Below, in pieces: positions 26,430 to 35,529 of a stretch of DNA of 64,000 nt (positions are counted from its first letter, which is position 1; each line of letters begins with the position of its first letter). This stretch comes from G963667915 sp965197385 (GTDB taxonomy: Bacteria > Acidobacteriota > Vicinamibacteria > Vicinamibacterales > UBA823). Below the pieces are notes generated by a model. It did no database searches. It had not been told where the DNA came from and saw only the letters and a list, made by a program, of their open reading frames with translations. The DNA is taken from contig CBDANA010000009.1 of NCBI GenBank assembly GCA_965197385.1, positions 124,001 through 188,000 on the forward strand, read 5' to 3'. The position numbers and the translations under genes were made by a program.

Positions 26430-26735
26430 GCGGCTCGGGGAGAAGTGTTCGACTGTTCCAATGGGCCCCTTCGCAACGGGAGCACCGGCGCGGTTCGATC
26501 CAGGGCCTGCACCTGCGGTTTCTCATCGACACAAAAGACCAAGGCGTTGTCGGGCGGATGGAGGTAGACGCCCACGACATCCCGCAACTTCTTCACGAAG
26601 TTGGGATCGCGGCTGAGTTTGAAGGTTTCGACGCGATGCGGCTGCAACCCATGCGCGCGCCAGATGCGATGGACCACCGCGTGGCTGAGCCCTTGCGCCT
26701 TCGCCGTCGTCCGCTGTAAGGGCCAATGCCTTCGC
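26430..26735 (-). pseudogene. IS630-family transposase fragment
   Basis: The minus strand reads 'QRTTAKAQGLSHAVVHRIWR', 'AHGLQPHRVETFKLSRDPNF', 'KLRDVVGVYLHPPDNALVF' and 'CVDEKPQVQALDRT', the middle of an IS630 transposase including the first catalytic Asp (CVDEK). Both ends are missing and similarity fades after 'LPLRRG'. A dead fragment. Confidence 0.8.
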
Positions 26736-26813
26736 AGGGTTCCACATGCTGCGCACCATACGCCTTCTGTGGTATATTGTAAAGCTATTTACGTGACGCT
26801 ACGCTAGGGGCCA

Positions 26814-27878
26814 TCAGTCTGTATCGCCGAAAATCTCACAGCGAGGAAACGTCAGAGCAAAGCCATACCACCGCGTGAACTGCTGGAGCGGATATTCCAT
26901 CGTGTGCCGTTCCCCATTCGCGTCGAACAGTATCCCCTCCCTCACCACGTGACCAGTATCGAGGTGGAGTTCCTCTCCGGCCCACCGGACCTCGGTCGCA
27001 TCAACGTAGAGGCCCACCAGAACATGAGATCTGGGGTCGAGGTAGACCAGTACACGTCGGTCCTCGAACGCATCGATCAAGGCGTCTCCCTGTGCTCGCA
27101 CGCGTTCCATCGGATAGTAGCGGTGCGTGGCGTCCGTCCAGATGCCGAGGCCGACATCCATCATTGGGCGACGGGTGTCTTCAGCGGCAATCGTGTCCTC
27201 AAACCCGTCGGGCAACGCAGCGCGGGAATACCCGGCGACCCCAGGGTCCCGGACTCCTATTGGACGCTCAGAGATCGAGACGGGGAGATCGGGATAGGCC
27301 AACGCCGCCTGCGCCGCCTGCATATGGAGCAGAGAACTCACCGGCAGTTGCTGGCCTTGGAGTGGGCCGTGAACACTCTCACCCGTCAAATGATTCCAGA
27401 GCGAGCCCGTCTGCTCATCGAACAGGATCGAGAGCCCGTCATACACGCCCTTCGTGCCGAAGCGGTAGGTCTGTCCGTCAACGATGGGAGTCAAACTGAC
27501 TCCCGTGTTGCAGACACTTCAAAAGGTCACCATCCACGGTTCGCCGTTGATCTCCCCTTGCGCGATGTGGTGATACGCCATCTGTTCAGTCAGCAGTGCC
27601 AGGCGTCCGGCTGAATGGTCCATGACGAGGACGAGCGTGTCCTCACGGATCTGGCCGCCCTCCAAGGCTTCGCGCAAGGCCAGCGTGTCACTAACCTGAA
27701 GCGGCAGGAACATATCCGGGTCGATGACCATCATGCGATCTATATCGAAGTTGGCACCGCCTGAGGACTGTGATGAGGCTCCAAGTCCGCCCCCCGCTAG
27801 GCTCACGAGCAATAGGACCGCCGGGGTCCATCGTTTGGTGTGGCGGGGGCGGGTTGTGACTCTTGACGAATACAGCAT
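26814..27878 (-). CDS. DUF3179-family exported protein with in-frame UGA (candidate selenoprotein)
   Basis: The frame from ATG 27878 (GAGGAGG 5 nt upstream; signal-peptide-like 'WTPAVLLLVSLAGGGLGAS') is open to 26814 except for one TGA at 27519-27521 (codon 120). Around it the sequence is 'INGEPWMVTF'-[UGA]-'SVCNTGVSLTPIVDGQTYRF'; DUF3179 proteins normally have C-x-x-C here, so UGA replaces the first Cys and gives U-S-V-C. Downstream family blocks are intact: 'GVYDGLSILFDEQTGSLWNH', 'GESVHGPLQGQQLPV', 'TRWYGFALTFPRCEIFG'. A perfect 8-bp stem with loop GUU follows at 22 nt. With Sec it would be 354 aa; otherwise it is a nonsense-mutated pseudogene. Sec machinery is not visible in this window. 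Confidence 0.7.
27486..27504 (-). promoter_or_regulatory. SECIS-like stem-loop inside the DUF3179 gene
   Basis: On the transcript: GGGAGUCA-GUU-UGACUCCC, eight perfect pairs with G first in the 3-nt loop. The loop begins 22 nt after the UGA. The published bacterial SECIS model asks for 16-37 nt, a stem of at least 4 pairs and a G among the first two loop bases; all are met. That the stem is coding sequence of a conserved domain is expected for bacterial SECIS elements. Confidence 0.55.
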
Positions 27879-27980
27879 TCCAGCCTCCTCAGATGCCGTC
27901 ATGACTAGCGACTCCGATCCCAGCCCATGCCACCGCGCTCAATGGGCCGAGCACTAGCCATTGAGAAAGGAGTGTGACGA

Positions 27981-28060
27981 ATGGACACCCTGACCCGTAC
28001 GGAGGAGTCTAGCGCACCCGGCGCGCGGTTACTGCTGGCCTTCGAGCTGAGTCAGCGCGA
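27981..28060 (+). pseudogene. N-terminal fragment of an IS110-like transposase
   Basis: After AAAGGAG an ATG starts 'MDTLTRTEESSAPGARLLLA' and 'FELSQRD', resembling the start of IS110-type transposases ('...LAFELS...W'). Similarity ends after about 27 residues against the 3' end of the next gene. Family call from pattern only. Confidence 0.4.
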
Positions 28061-28071
28061 CCGGCCCCGCA

Positions 28072-30357
28072 CTAGAAATCGAACAACCGCGTGTACTTGA
28101 CGATGAACGAACGACCCAGCAGTTCGTCGCGCGTGAAGTCCGACGTGTCTCGCCGGTCGTTGTAGACGAGGAACAGGCCCGTGCCGCTGCGATTGAGCAG
28201 CGCCAGACGGATGTTCGATGAGATGGTCGACGTCTGCCGATTGTACTGAATCAGCCCTTGCAGGCTCGCGAGGCTCGTGAACGCGTAGGTGACCGTGACC
28301 GGAATCAAGTCGTTCCTGAAGCTGCCGCCCGGCAGCTTGATGTCGTCGCGGTTCCAGCCGATCTCCGAGATGAGTCGCGCGCCGACCCGCAGGCCGATCG
28401 TCAAGTCCCACCCGAAGTAGTCACCGTCGTAGAAACTGCCGACTCTCTGGATCAGCCGTGCGTTGATCGGCTTACTGGGATCCGTATTGCCTTCGAACGC
28501 CCAGCGCGTCCAGGCGTACTCGCCGGTCGGAATCACGACGTTTCGACCTGTAACGTCCTCGAACACGGTGAACGGCTGCCTGGGACGGTCCTGGAACGTC
28601 TCGAGGAGGTACCCGAAACGCCCACCTTCACGAGTGCGGATGTCGAGGAAATGCCAGTGCGCATTAGAACTCTCGAGCTTGTTGTCCAGATCGGTGTAGA
28701 CGTTGCCGCGCATGTGCGGTTCGATTCGGCGGATCCACGGCCACTGTATCGGCTGGTAGGTCAGGGTGTAACTGCCCTCGAGTCGCCGGTACCCCCGCCT
28801 GGGGAGGAACCCGACCTCGGGATTGAAGTTCTCGCCGGCCTGCGAGTACCCGAAGTTGCCTCTCCACAGGTTGTTCGCGTAGGAATAGAACGCGCGACCC
28901 GCGTAGTCCGATCCGCCCTTGCTGGCTGGTGAGTCGGTTCGCGCGAGGAAGGCAAATAGCTTGCCGTTGGTGGTCGCCTGCCACGCGACATCGAGACCAT
29001 AGGCCAGGTTGTAATCGTCGGCCGGCGCGAGATCGCCGAGGCCCTGCCGGTTGACGAACATCCCGCCGAAGTTCGACCGGCCGACCTCGCGCTGGACGCG
29101 GACGACGGTGAAATTGTTTGCCTTCGAGATCGTGTCCCCGGTCCGGCGGTCGACCGCGTCGTCGGTCTGCATGTTGAGCAGCCCGACGTTGTAGCCACCC
29201 AGCTTACCGCTGAGTCGACCGCCAGCGATGATGTCGACCGGCTGCCCCTTCGCCAGGCCAATCCTCCGCGAGAAGAACAGGTCGATGGCCTGGGGCTGGC
29301 CGAGCTGAAAGGTCTGCGCGTTCTCGAGGAAGAACGGCCGCTTCTCGGGAAAGAACAGCCCGAAGCGCGTCAGGTTGACCTGTTCCTCGTCGGCTTCGAC
29401 CTGCGCGAAGTCGGTGTTGACCGTGAGGTCGAGCGTCAGGTCGCTGCGGACCCCCCACTTGAGGTCGATGCCGATGTCGCCGGTGCGGTCGACCGTATCG
29501 GTGCGCAGCGTCCTGTCGTCGTTGGCCGAGGCGGCGATGTAGGGTGTGGCCTTCACATCCCGCCGGGTCGGCAGGCTGAGGCCGTTCAGCTTGGCCGCGA
29601 CTGATACGCGCTGGAGCGAGTAGCCGCGCGGCACCGGCGACAGGAAGACCTGCTCGTTCTTGCGCCGGATGTTGCGCATGACGTTGACGCCCCAGACGCG
29701 ATTCTCGCCCGGCGCGTACCGCAGCGTTCTGAGCGGGATCGCGAACTCGGCTTCCCACCCACGTTCGCTTGGGCGCGCCCGCACCGTCCAGTCGGCGTCC
29801 CAGTTGGTGTTGACCCCCCTAAGCTGTCCGCGCTGCGACCCGCCGCCGGCACCGCCGCCGCCGCCCCTGCCGCCGATCTGGCCTTCGCCCATGATCTGCC
29901 CGTCGTACTCGATGCCGAACGGATTGGTCCCGAACACGAACGCGTTCTGTCCGTCGTTGAACGTATCCAGGAGGATCTGAATCGAATCGGTATTGCCGAG
30001 GTTCGCGTCGCGACGGCTCTGGGTCACGACCAAACGGTCGGGCTCCGAGTCATGGCAGACGACCGCGACGTAGAGATTCGTCCGATCGATAAGGAACCAG
30101 ACCTCGGTCCGCTCCGTGGCCGGCTGTCCCTCGTTGGGCTCCTGTTGCGTGAAGGTACTGTAGGGCTCGGTGAGGGACCACACCGCTTCTTCGACGTGCC
30201 CGTCGATGGTGGGCCGGCTCTCGTCGGTCAGACGGCCAACGGTGAGCTGAGGTACCTCCTGGGCCACGGCCCCCGGCGCGACGGCCAGCACGGTCCCCAG
30301 AAGGGCGACTGCGGCCAGTCCGTGCGACCGGGGAGACGCGCACTGCGACGCTGGCAT
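28072..30357 (-). CDS. CBM9-like/DUF5916 outer-membrane beta-barrel protein
   Basis: A 761-aa secreted protein. Start ATG with GAGGAGG upstream and a signal peptide ending 'APGAVAQ'. Residues about 45-235 form a carbohydrate-binding-like (CBM9) domain ('RPTIDGHVEEAVWS', 'TEVWFLIDRTNLYVAVVCHD', 'DSIQILLDTFNDGQNAFVF'), interrupted by a Gly-rich loop. The DUF5916 barrel follows ('VNTDFAQVEADEEQVNLTRF', 'FFPEKRPFFLENAQTFQLG'), ending 'VKYTRLFDF' with the terminal Phe expected for outer-membrane proteins. This family is abundant in Acidobacteriota and is of unknown transport or degradative role. Confidence 0.88.
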   Translation of the reverse strand: MPASQCASPRSHGLAAVALLGTVLAVAPGAVAQEVPQLTVGRLTDESRPTIDGHVEEAVWSLTEPYSTFTQQEPNEGQPATERTEVWFLIDRTNLYVAVVCHDSEPDRLVVTQSRRDANLGNTDSIQILLDTFNDGQNAFVFGTNPFGIEYDGQIMGEGQIGGRGGGGGAGGGSQRGQLRGVNTNWDADWTVRARPSERGWEAEFAIPLRTLRYAPGENRVWGVNVMRNIRRKNEQVFLSPVPRGYSLQRVSVAAKLNGLSLPTRRDVKATPYIAASANDDRTLRTDTVDRTGDIGIDLKWGVRSDLTLDLTVNTDFAQVEADEEQVNLTRFGLFFPEKRPFFLENAQTFQLGQPQAIDLFFSRRIGLAKGQPVDIIAGGRLSGKLGGYNVGLLNMQTDDAVDRRTGDTISKANNFTVVRVQREVGRSNFGGMFVNRQGLGDLAPADDYNLAYGLDVAWQATTNGKLFAFLARTDSPASKGGSDYAGRAFYSYANNLWRGNFGYSQAGENFNPEVGFLPRRGYRRLEGSYTLTYQPIQWPWIRRIEPHMRGNVYTDLDNKLESSNAHWHFLDIRTREGGRFGYLLETFQDRPRQPFTVFEDVTGRNVVIPTGEYAWTRWAFEGNTDPSKPINARLIQRVGSFYDGDYFGWDLTIGLRVGARLISEIGWNRDDIKLPGGSFRNDLIPVTVTYAFTSLASLQGLIQYNRQTSTISSNIRLALLNRSGTGLFLVYNDRRDTSDFTRDELLGRSFIVKYTRLFDF

Positions 30358-30857
30358 TCAGGTCCTCCTCGACGAGCCCATGGCCAACATGCTGGGCGTG
30401 AGCCTATCGCAGTGTCGTTCCGAACTCGTGAGGCCCTCGAGCGGGTTCGCTGACCCCTCCCCGAAGGAGCACGCCCCCTATCGTCTTCACCGAGCGTCCC
30501 GAAGATCCTAATGCCGTAGTAGGGACTCCGTTTACTGGACGGGTCACCGCGCAGATCGGTGCCGGTGGGACTGGACGCCTTCGCCAACGACGGGAACGGC
30601 CAAGTATAGCGCAGCGCCGGTGGACTGCCGGTGGGCGCACCGGGACCGCCGTTACTGTCCGTCGGCACCCCCGCCTGGAGTTCCTCGAACCGGTTCACGG
30701 GCTGCTAGGAAGATACGCGGATCATAGGTGGCAAGCCGTCGTAGCGCAGCCCTACGATGACCGCCATCTCCATTGAGGTAGTGTGAGCACGCGTAGCGCA
30801 GGGATTCCGTCCTGCGACAACGTCGAACAAATACACTTGGTTGAAAAAGGGGACGTG
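30358..30857. other. Intergenic stretch with gene remnants and repeat ends
   Basis: No intact gene. It holds a kinase C-terminal remnant on the minus strand (30655-30699, N-R-F-E-E-L-Q-A-G-V-P-T-D), fused directly to a degenerate miniature-repeat end (TTCACGGGCTGCTAG, 30694-30708), and two relatives of the GTAGCGCAGGG hairpin repeat at about 30740 and 30793. Both orientations were read without further coding signal. Confidence 0.5.
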
Positions 30858-31352
30858 ATGCTATTGGCAAATCGCGCGAACGTCACCGCACTGGCCGCCG
30901 TGGCGGGTCTGATCGTCGGACTCCAGTCGACCGTTGGGTCGCACGGCGAAGCGTCCGCGCCGCAGACCGGGAGCGGGCGGCAGGTCATCAGCCCAGAGAA
31001 TTATCCATATTTTGGGTTGCCCTACAGTCCGGGTATCCTGACCGGCAGTGCGCTGTACATCGCCGGACATCTTGGGCGCGATCCGGACAGCACTGCGCTG
31101 GTCTCGGGCGGCATCGTAGCCGAGACACGCCAATCCCTCGCGAACATCCGCGGTGTGCTGCAGGCGGCCGGCATGGATTTCGAGAACGTCGTGTCGGTGA
31201 CTGCCTACATCGCGGACATCGGCGAATTCGCGACGTTCAACGAGGTGTACCGGGAGTATTTTCCGGAGGATCCGCCGGCGCGGGCGACCGTCCAGGTGGC
31301 GGCGCTGAACGTCGGTGCCCGGATCGAGCTGCAGATGATCGCGGTCTGCTAA
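30858..31352 (+). CDS. Secreted RidA/YjgF-family protein
   Basis: 164 aa from the ATG at 30858 (AAGGGG upstream), with a signal-like hydrophobic start ('NVTALAAVAGLIVGLQSTVG'). RidA fold: 'SPGILTGSALYIAGHLGRDP', 'ETRQSLANIRGVLQAAGMDF', 'VVSVTAYIADIGEFATFNEV', and the conserved Arg in 'PPARATVQVAAL' that binds the carboxylate of enamine/imine intermediates. Cytoplasmic RidA removes 2-aminoacrylate; an exported form must have another, unknown role. Confidence 0.85.
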   Translation: MLLANRANVTALAAVAGLIVGLQSTVGSHGEASAPQTGSGRQVISPENYPYFGLPYSPGILTGSALYIAGHLGRDPDSTALVSGGIVAETRQSLANIRGVLQAAGMDFENVVSVTAYIADIGEFATFNEVYREYFPEDPPARATVQVAALNVGARIELQMIAVC

Positions 31353-31584
31353 GCGTACGTCGCTGGGACGAACCAGTTCCGGGCAGCATCGGCTTTCGCC
31401 CCGATCGCCCAGCTGGAAAGCTCGACTCTAACACCGTGGGGGGGGCCGTACTCAGCAGTGGCGGCCCCGAAGGATCGCCACTGGTGCGTCGTCGTGCTCG
31501 TGCCGTCCTGTTTGCCGAATCGGGGCCCGATTGTAGGCGGAGGAGGCGTGTGTGGCAACGGCGAGACGGGTCCTGTACTCAGGG

Positions 31585-31941
31585 TTATCTCGCCAGCGGC
31601 AGGTCGTCCCGCTCGCCCCAATCGCGCCACGAGCCCAGATACAATCGCAGCGTGTCGTAGCCAAGTAGGTGCAGCACGAACAGTTCGTGCGCGGCGCGTG
31701 CGCCGACGTTGCAGTAGAGCACGATCGAGTCAGTCGGAACGATGCCGCGGCTGAGAAACAGCTCGCGGAGCTCAGCCGCCGGTCGGAAGGTCCTGACCTC
31801 ACCCTCGGTCGAGTCGGCCAATCGCTCAGGCGCCCAAGCCGTCGCGCGTGCGGGCGGCGTTCCGGGAGGGAGTTCGAATGGTAGCTCGGGCTGGACTGGG
31901 TGAGGGTTCGGCTGGCTCGGGCTCTCAATGCAGCGGCCCAC
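31585..31941 (-). CDS. Rhodanese C-terminal domain, probably truncated
   Basis: A 118-codon frame starting with GTG immediately after the TAA of the upstream propeller gene, in the same frame. Only the second half of a sulfurtransferase is present: 'GIVPTDSIVLYCNVGARAAH' with the active-site Cys loop, then 'LLGYDTLRLYLGSWRDWG'. The usual N-terminal domain is absent and the first 60 residues are Pro-rich. Either a remnant or a minimal read-through product; activity is doubtful. Confidence 0.6.
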   Translation of the reverse strand: MGRCIESPSQPNPHPVQPELPFELPPGTPPARATAWAPERLADSTEGEVRTFRPAAELRELFLSRGIVPTDSIVLYCNVGARAAHELFVLHLLGYDTLRLYLGSWRDWGERDDLPLAR

Positions 31942-32937
31942 TTATGGCGTTTCCAGCCAGAACATGCAGCCGGGGCCCGAGCCGGGACCGGTCGGAATCT
32001 GTCCTGTTACTTCAAGCGTGTCGAGGTCGATCACGGCCACGCTGTTGCCCCTCCGCAGCGCGGCATACGCCCGCGAGCCATCGGGTTGTACCAGCACGGC
32101 GTTCGGAGCGAGATCAAGTCGCGTGATCTCGGTTCGAGCGACGGCATCCAGCACCACGAGACTGCTGCCTTCACCGTCGGAGATGAGTACACGCTTACCG
32201 TCCGGTGTGAATTGCAGACGGTTGGCGTCCTTCATGTTCAGGTTGAGTCTCTGTATGACTTCTTTCGTGGCGACATCGATGATGGAGACGCCACCGTCGT
32301 TGCGGGTTGCCGTCCAGACTTCCCGGCCGTCGGGAGACAGATCGATCCCTTCCGGAAACTCGCCGCCAACGGGAATCGCGGTCACCCTCCAGTTGGGCGG
32401 GCCCGCAGCAACGTCTTCAACAACCGTCACACTGTTAGAACCCCGATTCGCTGTGAAGATGGTGTTGTGGTCTTGGCTGAGGACGAGCATGTGCGTGCCG
32501 TCCTGGCCAATCCCGAGCAGCCATTCGACTTGGTCGCTTTGCGGATCATACCGGCCAATGACCTTATAGCCTTCGGCGGTGAAGTACAGCTTGCCGCCCG
32601 CGAAGCGCACGTCGTGCGGCTCGCTTCCTGGCCCGATCTCCAAGCGGCGCAGTTCGGTCTGCGCTTCCAGATCGATGACCGAGATACCGTCGCTGGGACT
32701 GGCCACAAACGCCAGTGTCCCGTCAGCCGACGCCGTCACTTCATGGGGACTTCTGACGGTGGGGACTCGGCCAAGAACTGTCTCAGCCACTGGGTCGACG
32801 ATGGCCAGTGCGCTTGCGTCCCTGAGCAAGACCAGCAGACGCGCGGGCGACGGGGTTTGCGATGCCGCGACCTGTACGCTCCCCACGAACGCGCCGAGCG
32901 CCAGCACCCACCGAATCGAATGTCCTGGTGAACTCAT
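31942..32937 (-). CDS. Secreted YVTN-type beta-propeller protein
   Basis: A 331-aa protein with a signal peptide ('WVLALGAFVGSVQVAASQ') and seven-blade-type repeats: 'ALAIVDPVAETVLGRVPT', 'DGISVIDLEAQTELRRLEIG', 'NSVTVVEDVAAGPP', 'GVSIIDVATKEVIQRLNL', 'NSVAVIDLDTLEVTGQIPTG'. This is the pattern of YVTN/40-bp-repeat surface or periplasmic propellers. No catalytic motif. Its ATG overlaps the stop of a short kinase-head frame (ATGA). Confidence 0.85.
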   Translation of the reverse strand: MSSPGHSIRWVLALGAFVGSVQVAASQTPSPARLLVLLRDASALAIVDPVAETVLGRVPTVRSPHEVTASADGTLAFVASPSDGISVIDLEAQTELRRLEIGPGSEPHDVRFAGGKLYFTAEGYKVIGRYDPQSDQVEWLLGIGQDGTHMLVLSQDHNTIFTANRGSNSVTVVEDVAAGPPNWRVTAIPVGGEFPEGIDLSPDGREVWTATRNDGGVSIIDVATKEVIQRLNLNMKDANRLQFTPDGKRVLISDGEGSSLVVLDAVARTEITRLDLAPNAVLVQPDGSRAYAALRRGNSVAVIDLDTLEVTGQIPTGPGSGPGCMFWLETP

Positions 32938-33080
32938 TCAGATACCCCTGTTTCCGAGACCTCTGCCACGTTCCGGTCCAGCGACGTATCCCGAGCCGGA
33001 TACGCCTCGCCCATGCCGCCCGCGCCGATCTTGGCGGTGACTTCGTACGGCGCGAGCCGGAAACCGACGTTCAAAGCCAT
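32934..33080 (-). pseudogene. N-terminal remnant of a Ser/Thr protein kinase
   Basis: 48 codons: 'MALNVGFRLAPYEVTAKIGA' continuing G-G-M-G-E-A-Y, i.e. the start and Gly-rich loop of a Hanks-type kinase (G-x-G-G-M-G-x-V-Y), then 'PARDTSLDRNVAEV' and a stop. The catalytic Lys and everything after are gone. The terminal ATGA couples it to the propeller gene, so it may serve as an upstream leader frame. Confidence 0.7.
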
Positions 33081-33121
33081 AGATTGATGCTGGACCTATC
33101 GACGCTGGGATACCATGCCAC

Positions 33122-33740
33122 CTACTGGAGCGTCTTGACCTTGATGTTGCGAAACCGCACCTGGCCAGACCCGTTGTACTGCAAAGCAATCGAGCCGCTT
33201 TGATGTCGGTCGGACCGCGCGTCGACGGTCGTCTGGCCGTTGAGCTGCACGATGAGGTGGTCGCCGTCGGCGGTGATCTCGAACGTGTTCCAGCTTCCGG
33301 CCGTCCGCGGGACCGTCTGAATCCTGGCAACTTCGTTGATGCTCCCCGTCGGCCAGGTTTCATGCGGGTCGAAGATGTTCACCTCGAACGCGTTCCCCTG
33401 CGAGATCGCGCCCTCGGCTGGGCAGCGGAAAAAAAACGCCGCTGTTGGCGGTGTCGTCGATCCAGAAGTCGACCGCGAGCTGGAAGTTCGCATAGTGTGC
33501 GGTGGTGGCCACAAAGCCGCGGCCTGCATCCGGCACGGCGCTGATTGTACCGTCGGCGACCTCCCACTGTCCGTCGAGACGCGGAGCCCAGCGCGTCAGG
33601 CTGGTGCCATCAAAGAGCAGGACCCAGCCGTCCGCCGCCTCGTCCGCCGTCACCCTGTTGTGCTGCTGTGCCGTCGTCGCTGGCGCAAGCGGGCAGGCTA
33701 TCAAGACAACGAGAATCGCGATCCGCTTTGCGTGTCGCAT
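33122..33740 (-). pseudogene. Secreted DUF1080 (3-keto-disaccharide hydrolase-like) protein, frameshifted
   Basis: Start ATG 33740 with AGGAG upstream and a signal peptide ('ILVVLIACPLAPATTAQQ'). The domain begins 'DGWVLLFDGTSLTRWAPR' and 'WEVADGTISAVPDAGRGF'. After 'DDTANSGVFF' the frame must shift by one base to continue 'RCPAEGAISQGNAFEVNIFD', 'AGSWNTFEITADGDHLIVQL', 'IALQYNGSGQVRFRNIKVK' to the stop. The shift falls in a run of eight A on the plus strand (33429-33436), so slippage or a sequencing error is as likely as true decay. Confidence 0.75.
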
Positions 33741-33783
33741 GTAGTTTCTCCTGAAAGAAGGCAGCTATTATGGCACCCTTCGA

Positions 33784-35215
33784 GGGGATGTCCCGTGCGC
33801 TGTTGAAACTCAGCGGCAGCTTGGTTCACGACTACGCAACCATCTCTGACGACTCCCCGAGTCCTAACCGCGCGTCGCGTGCCAGGAGGGCAGCGACCAG
33901 CGCGGGCATATCTTGACATCCTTGCACCCGACGGAACCCCTTCGCCGCTTCGAGCACCCCGGCGGCCACCCAGCGCAGCACCATCGTCCCGCCGCGCCAG
34001 CGTTTCACATGGCGCTGCACATGGCGCGTTCGGCTGAGGAGACTCTCGATGGCGTTTGTGGTGGCGAGCGATCGTTGGAGACGCTCCGACAGACCCAAGC
34101 CGAGCACGGTCAGCGTCTCGTCGAGCCCTTCCCGCACGCTCGTGGCCGCACTCGGGTAGTCAGTGTCCAAGCGCCGCGCCAGGTCCTGCAGCAGACGCTT
34201 GGCCGTCTTGATGGGGCTGTTCGTGTAGGCGCGCGTGAGGACCGCCTTCACCCCCGGCCGCTGTGCCTCAGGGAGATGCTCCAAGATGTTCCGGCCCTTA
34301 TGGACCTGACACCGCTGCACCAGCGCGGCGCGCCCAAATGTCTGGGTCACGGCCGTGTCGAGGGCCTTCGCGCCATCGACGATCACCAGCAGGCTCCGGT
34401 CGGTGCGCAGCCCGCGGCTGCCGAGATTGGTCAAGAGCCCCTGACAGACCGTCGCGTTCTCCGTGGCCCCTTCCCACAGGCCGAGCGGGTGTTTCGCGCC
34501 CATTTTATCGATGCCTAGGGCGACAACGATACAGTGTCCACCCACGTGCACGCCATCAATCAGCAGCCCCACCAGGTCCAGCGCGTCGAGCGGCGTCGCC
34601 CGCCACGCATCCAGCTGCGCCTGGGTTTGCGCGACAAAGCGTCGACTGACCGCACTCTTGCTCGTGCCCCGCGTGGTGACGTCGGCGCCGAGCGGTTCCA
34701 GACTCCGCGCATACTGGCGGGTCGCCACACCGATCAGCATCTGGTCGACCACGCGCCGGTTCAGCGGGTCCGCATTCGCGAATGCCCGGGCCGTTGGCAA
34801 CGGAACCTCCTCGCCGGCGCGCCGCGCACGGGGCCGACGAATCGCCACCTTCCGCCCGCCCAGCACGACCTGACTCGGCGTATGCCCCGTTCGATACGCC
34901 TGGCGCGCAGGTTGATGCGCATACCGTGGCCCACAGACGGCGGCCCGATCCTCTTCCAGCATGGCTTCGAGTACCTTCAGGCCAGACGCGACGACCCGCT
35001 CCTGGAGCGCGGCCTGCGTATCAATGAGGATATCGACCAACGGAAGGTGCCGTGGCGTCGGGGATACCGATTGGCGACGGCGAGGGACTGTGCGAGACTG
35101 CTTCTTCATGGCGGCTCCTTACTGGGAGGCTTGCACCTCGGTTTCGTCACCGGTCGTATAGCACGACCAGTGAAGAGCCGCCGCTTCAAATTTCAACAGC
35201 TACTGGGACATCCCC
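33784..35215 (-). mobile_element. IS256-family element (1432 bp)
   Basis: Left end GGGGATGTCCCGTGCGCTGT and right end (reverse complement) GGGGATGTCCCAGTAGCTGT form inverted repeats, flanked by the 8-bp direct repeat CCCTTCGA (33776-33783 and 35216-35223). This is the IS256 target-duplication size. The intact duplication argues for a recent single insertion, upstream of the DUF1080 gene. Confidence 0.88.
33832..35109 (-). CDS. IS256-family (mutator-type) transposase
   Basis: A 425-aa DDE transposase. First Asp in 'DLVGLLIDGVHVGGHCIVVA', second Asp in 'LLVIVDGAKALDTAV', the CxxH-like 'LVQRCQVHKGRNILEHLP', and Glu in 'TTNAIESLLSRTRHV'. Full length, no frameshift; likely active. Confidence 0.92.
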   Translation of the reverse strand: MKKQSRTVPRRRQSVSPTPRHLPLVDILIDTQAALQERVVASGLKVLEAMLEEDRAAVCGPRYAHQPARQAYRTGHTPSQVVLGGRKVAIRRPRARRAGEEVPLPTARAFANADPLNRRVVDQMLIGVATRQYARSLEPLGADVTTRGTSKSAVSRRFVAQTQAQLDAWRATPLDALDLVGLLIDGVHVGGHCIVVALGIDKMGAKHPLGLWEGATENATVCQGLLTNLGSRGLRTDRSLLVIVDGAKALDTAVTQTFGRAALVQRCQVHKGRNILEHLPEAQRPGVKAVLTRAYTNSPIKTAKRLLQDLARRLDTDYPSAATSVREGLDETLTVLGLGLSERLQRSLATTNAIESLLSRTRHVQRHVKRWRGGTMVLRWVAAGVLEAAKGFRRVQGCQDMPALVAALLARDARLGLGESSEMVA

Positions 35216-35265
35216 CCCTTCGACGCGCCGCTGACGCGCCTCGGCTCAAGGTGAATCAGTGCACG

Positions 35266-35520
35266 CTAATTCACCGGCATCCGCGCCTGGAGTTCCTCGA
35301 ACCAGGATCGGAAGACAATGGTTCTCATTACTGGACTGGCTACCGATAAACCATTGTCTTTCATGGACTTTCGCGAGCTACGGCTCTCCGGCGGCGTCGA
35401 TAATTAGGTCGTACGGACTAATCGACTCTCTAGGGAATCGGCACCCGCTCGAGCAGCTCCTGGTGCCAGTTCTGCACGACGTGGATCTGCGTCAGGCCGG
35501 CGAACGCGTCGTCGGTCTTG
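35266..35520 (-). pseudogene. Two successive kinase-gene C-terminal tails
   Basis: At 35266-35310 the minus strand reads S-W-F-E-E-L-Q-A-R-M-P-V-N-stop. At 35430-35520 it reads 'DDAFAGLTQIHVVQNWHQEL' then L-E-R-V-P-I-P-stop. Both match the terminal strand and helix of acidobacterial kinase/TolB proteins ('I.VVLNW..EL..RVP'). The DNA between shows no other coding signal. The stretch follows the IS256 right flank. Confidence 0.6.
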
Positions 35521-35529
35521 GCGCCCCCC

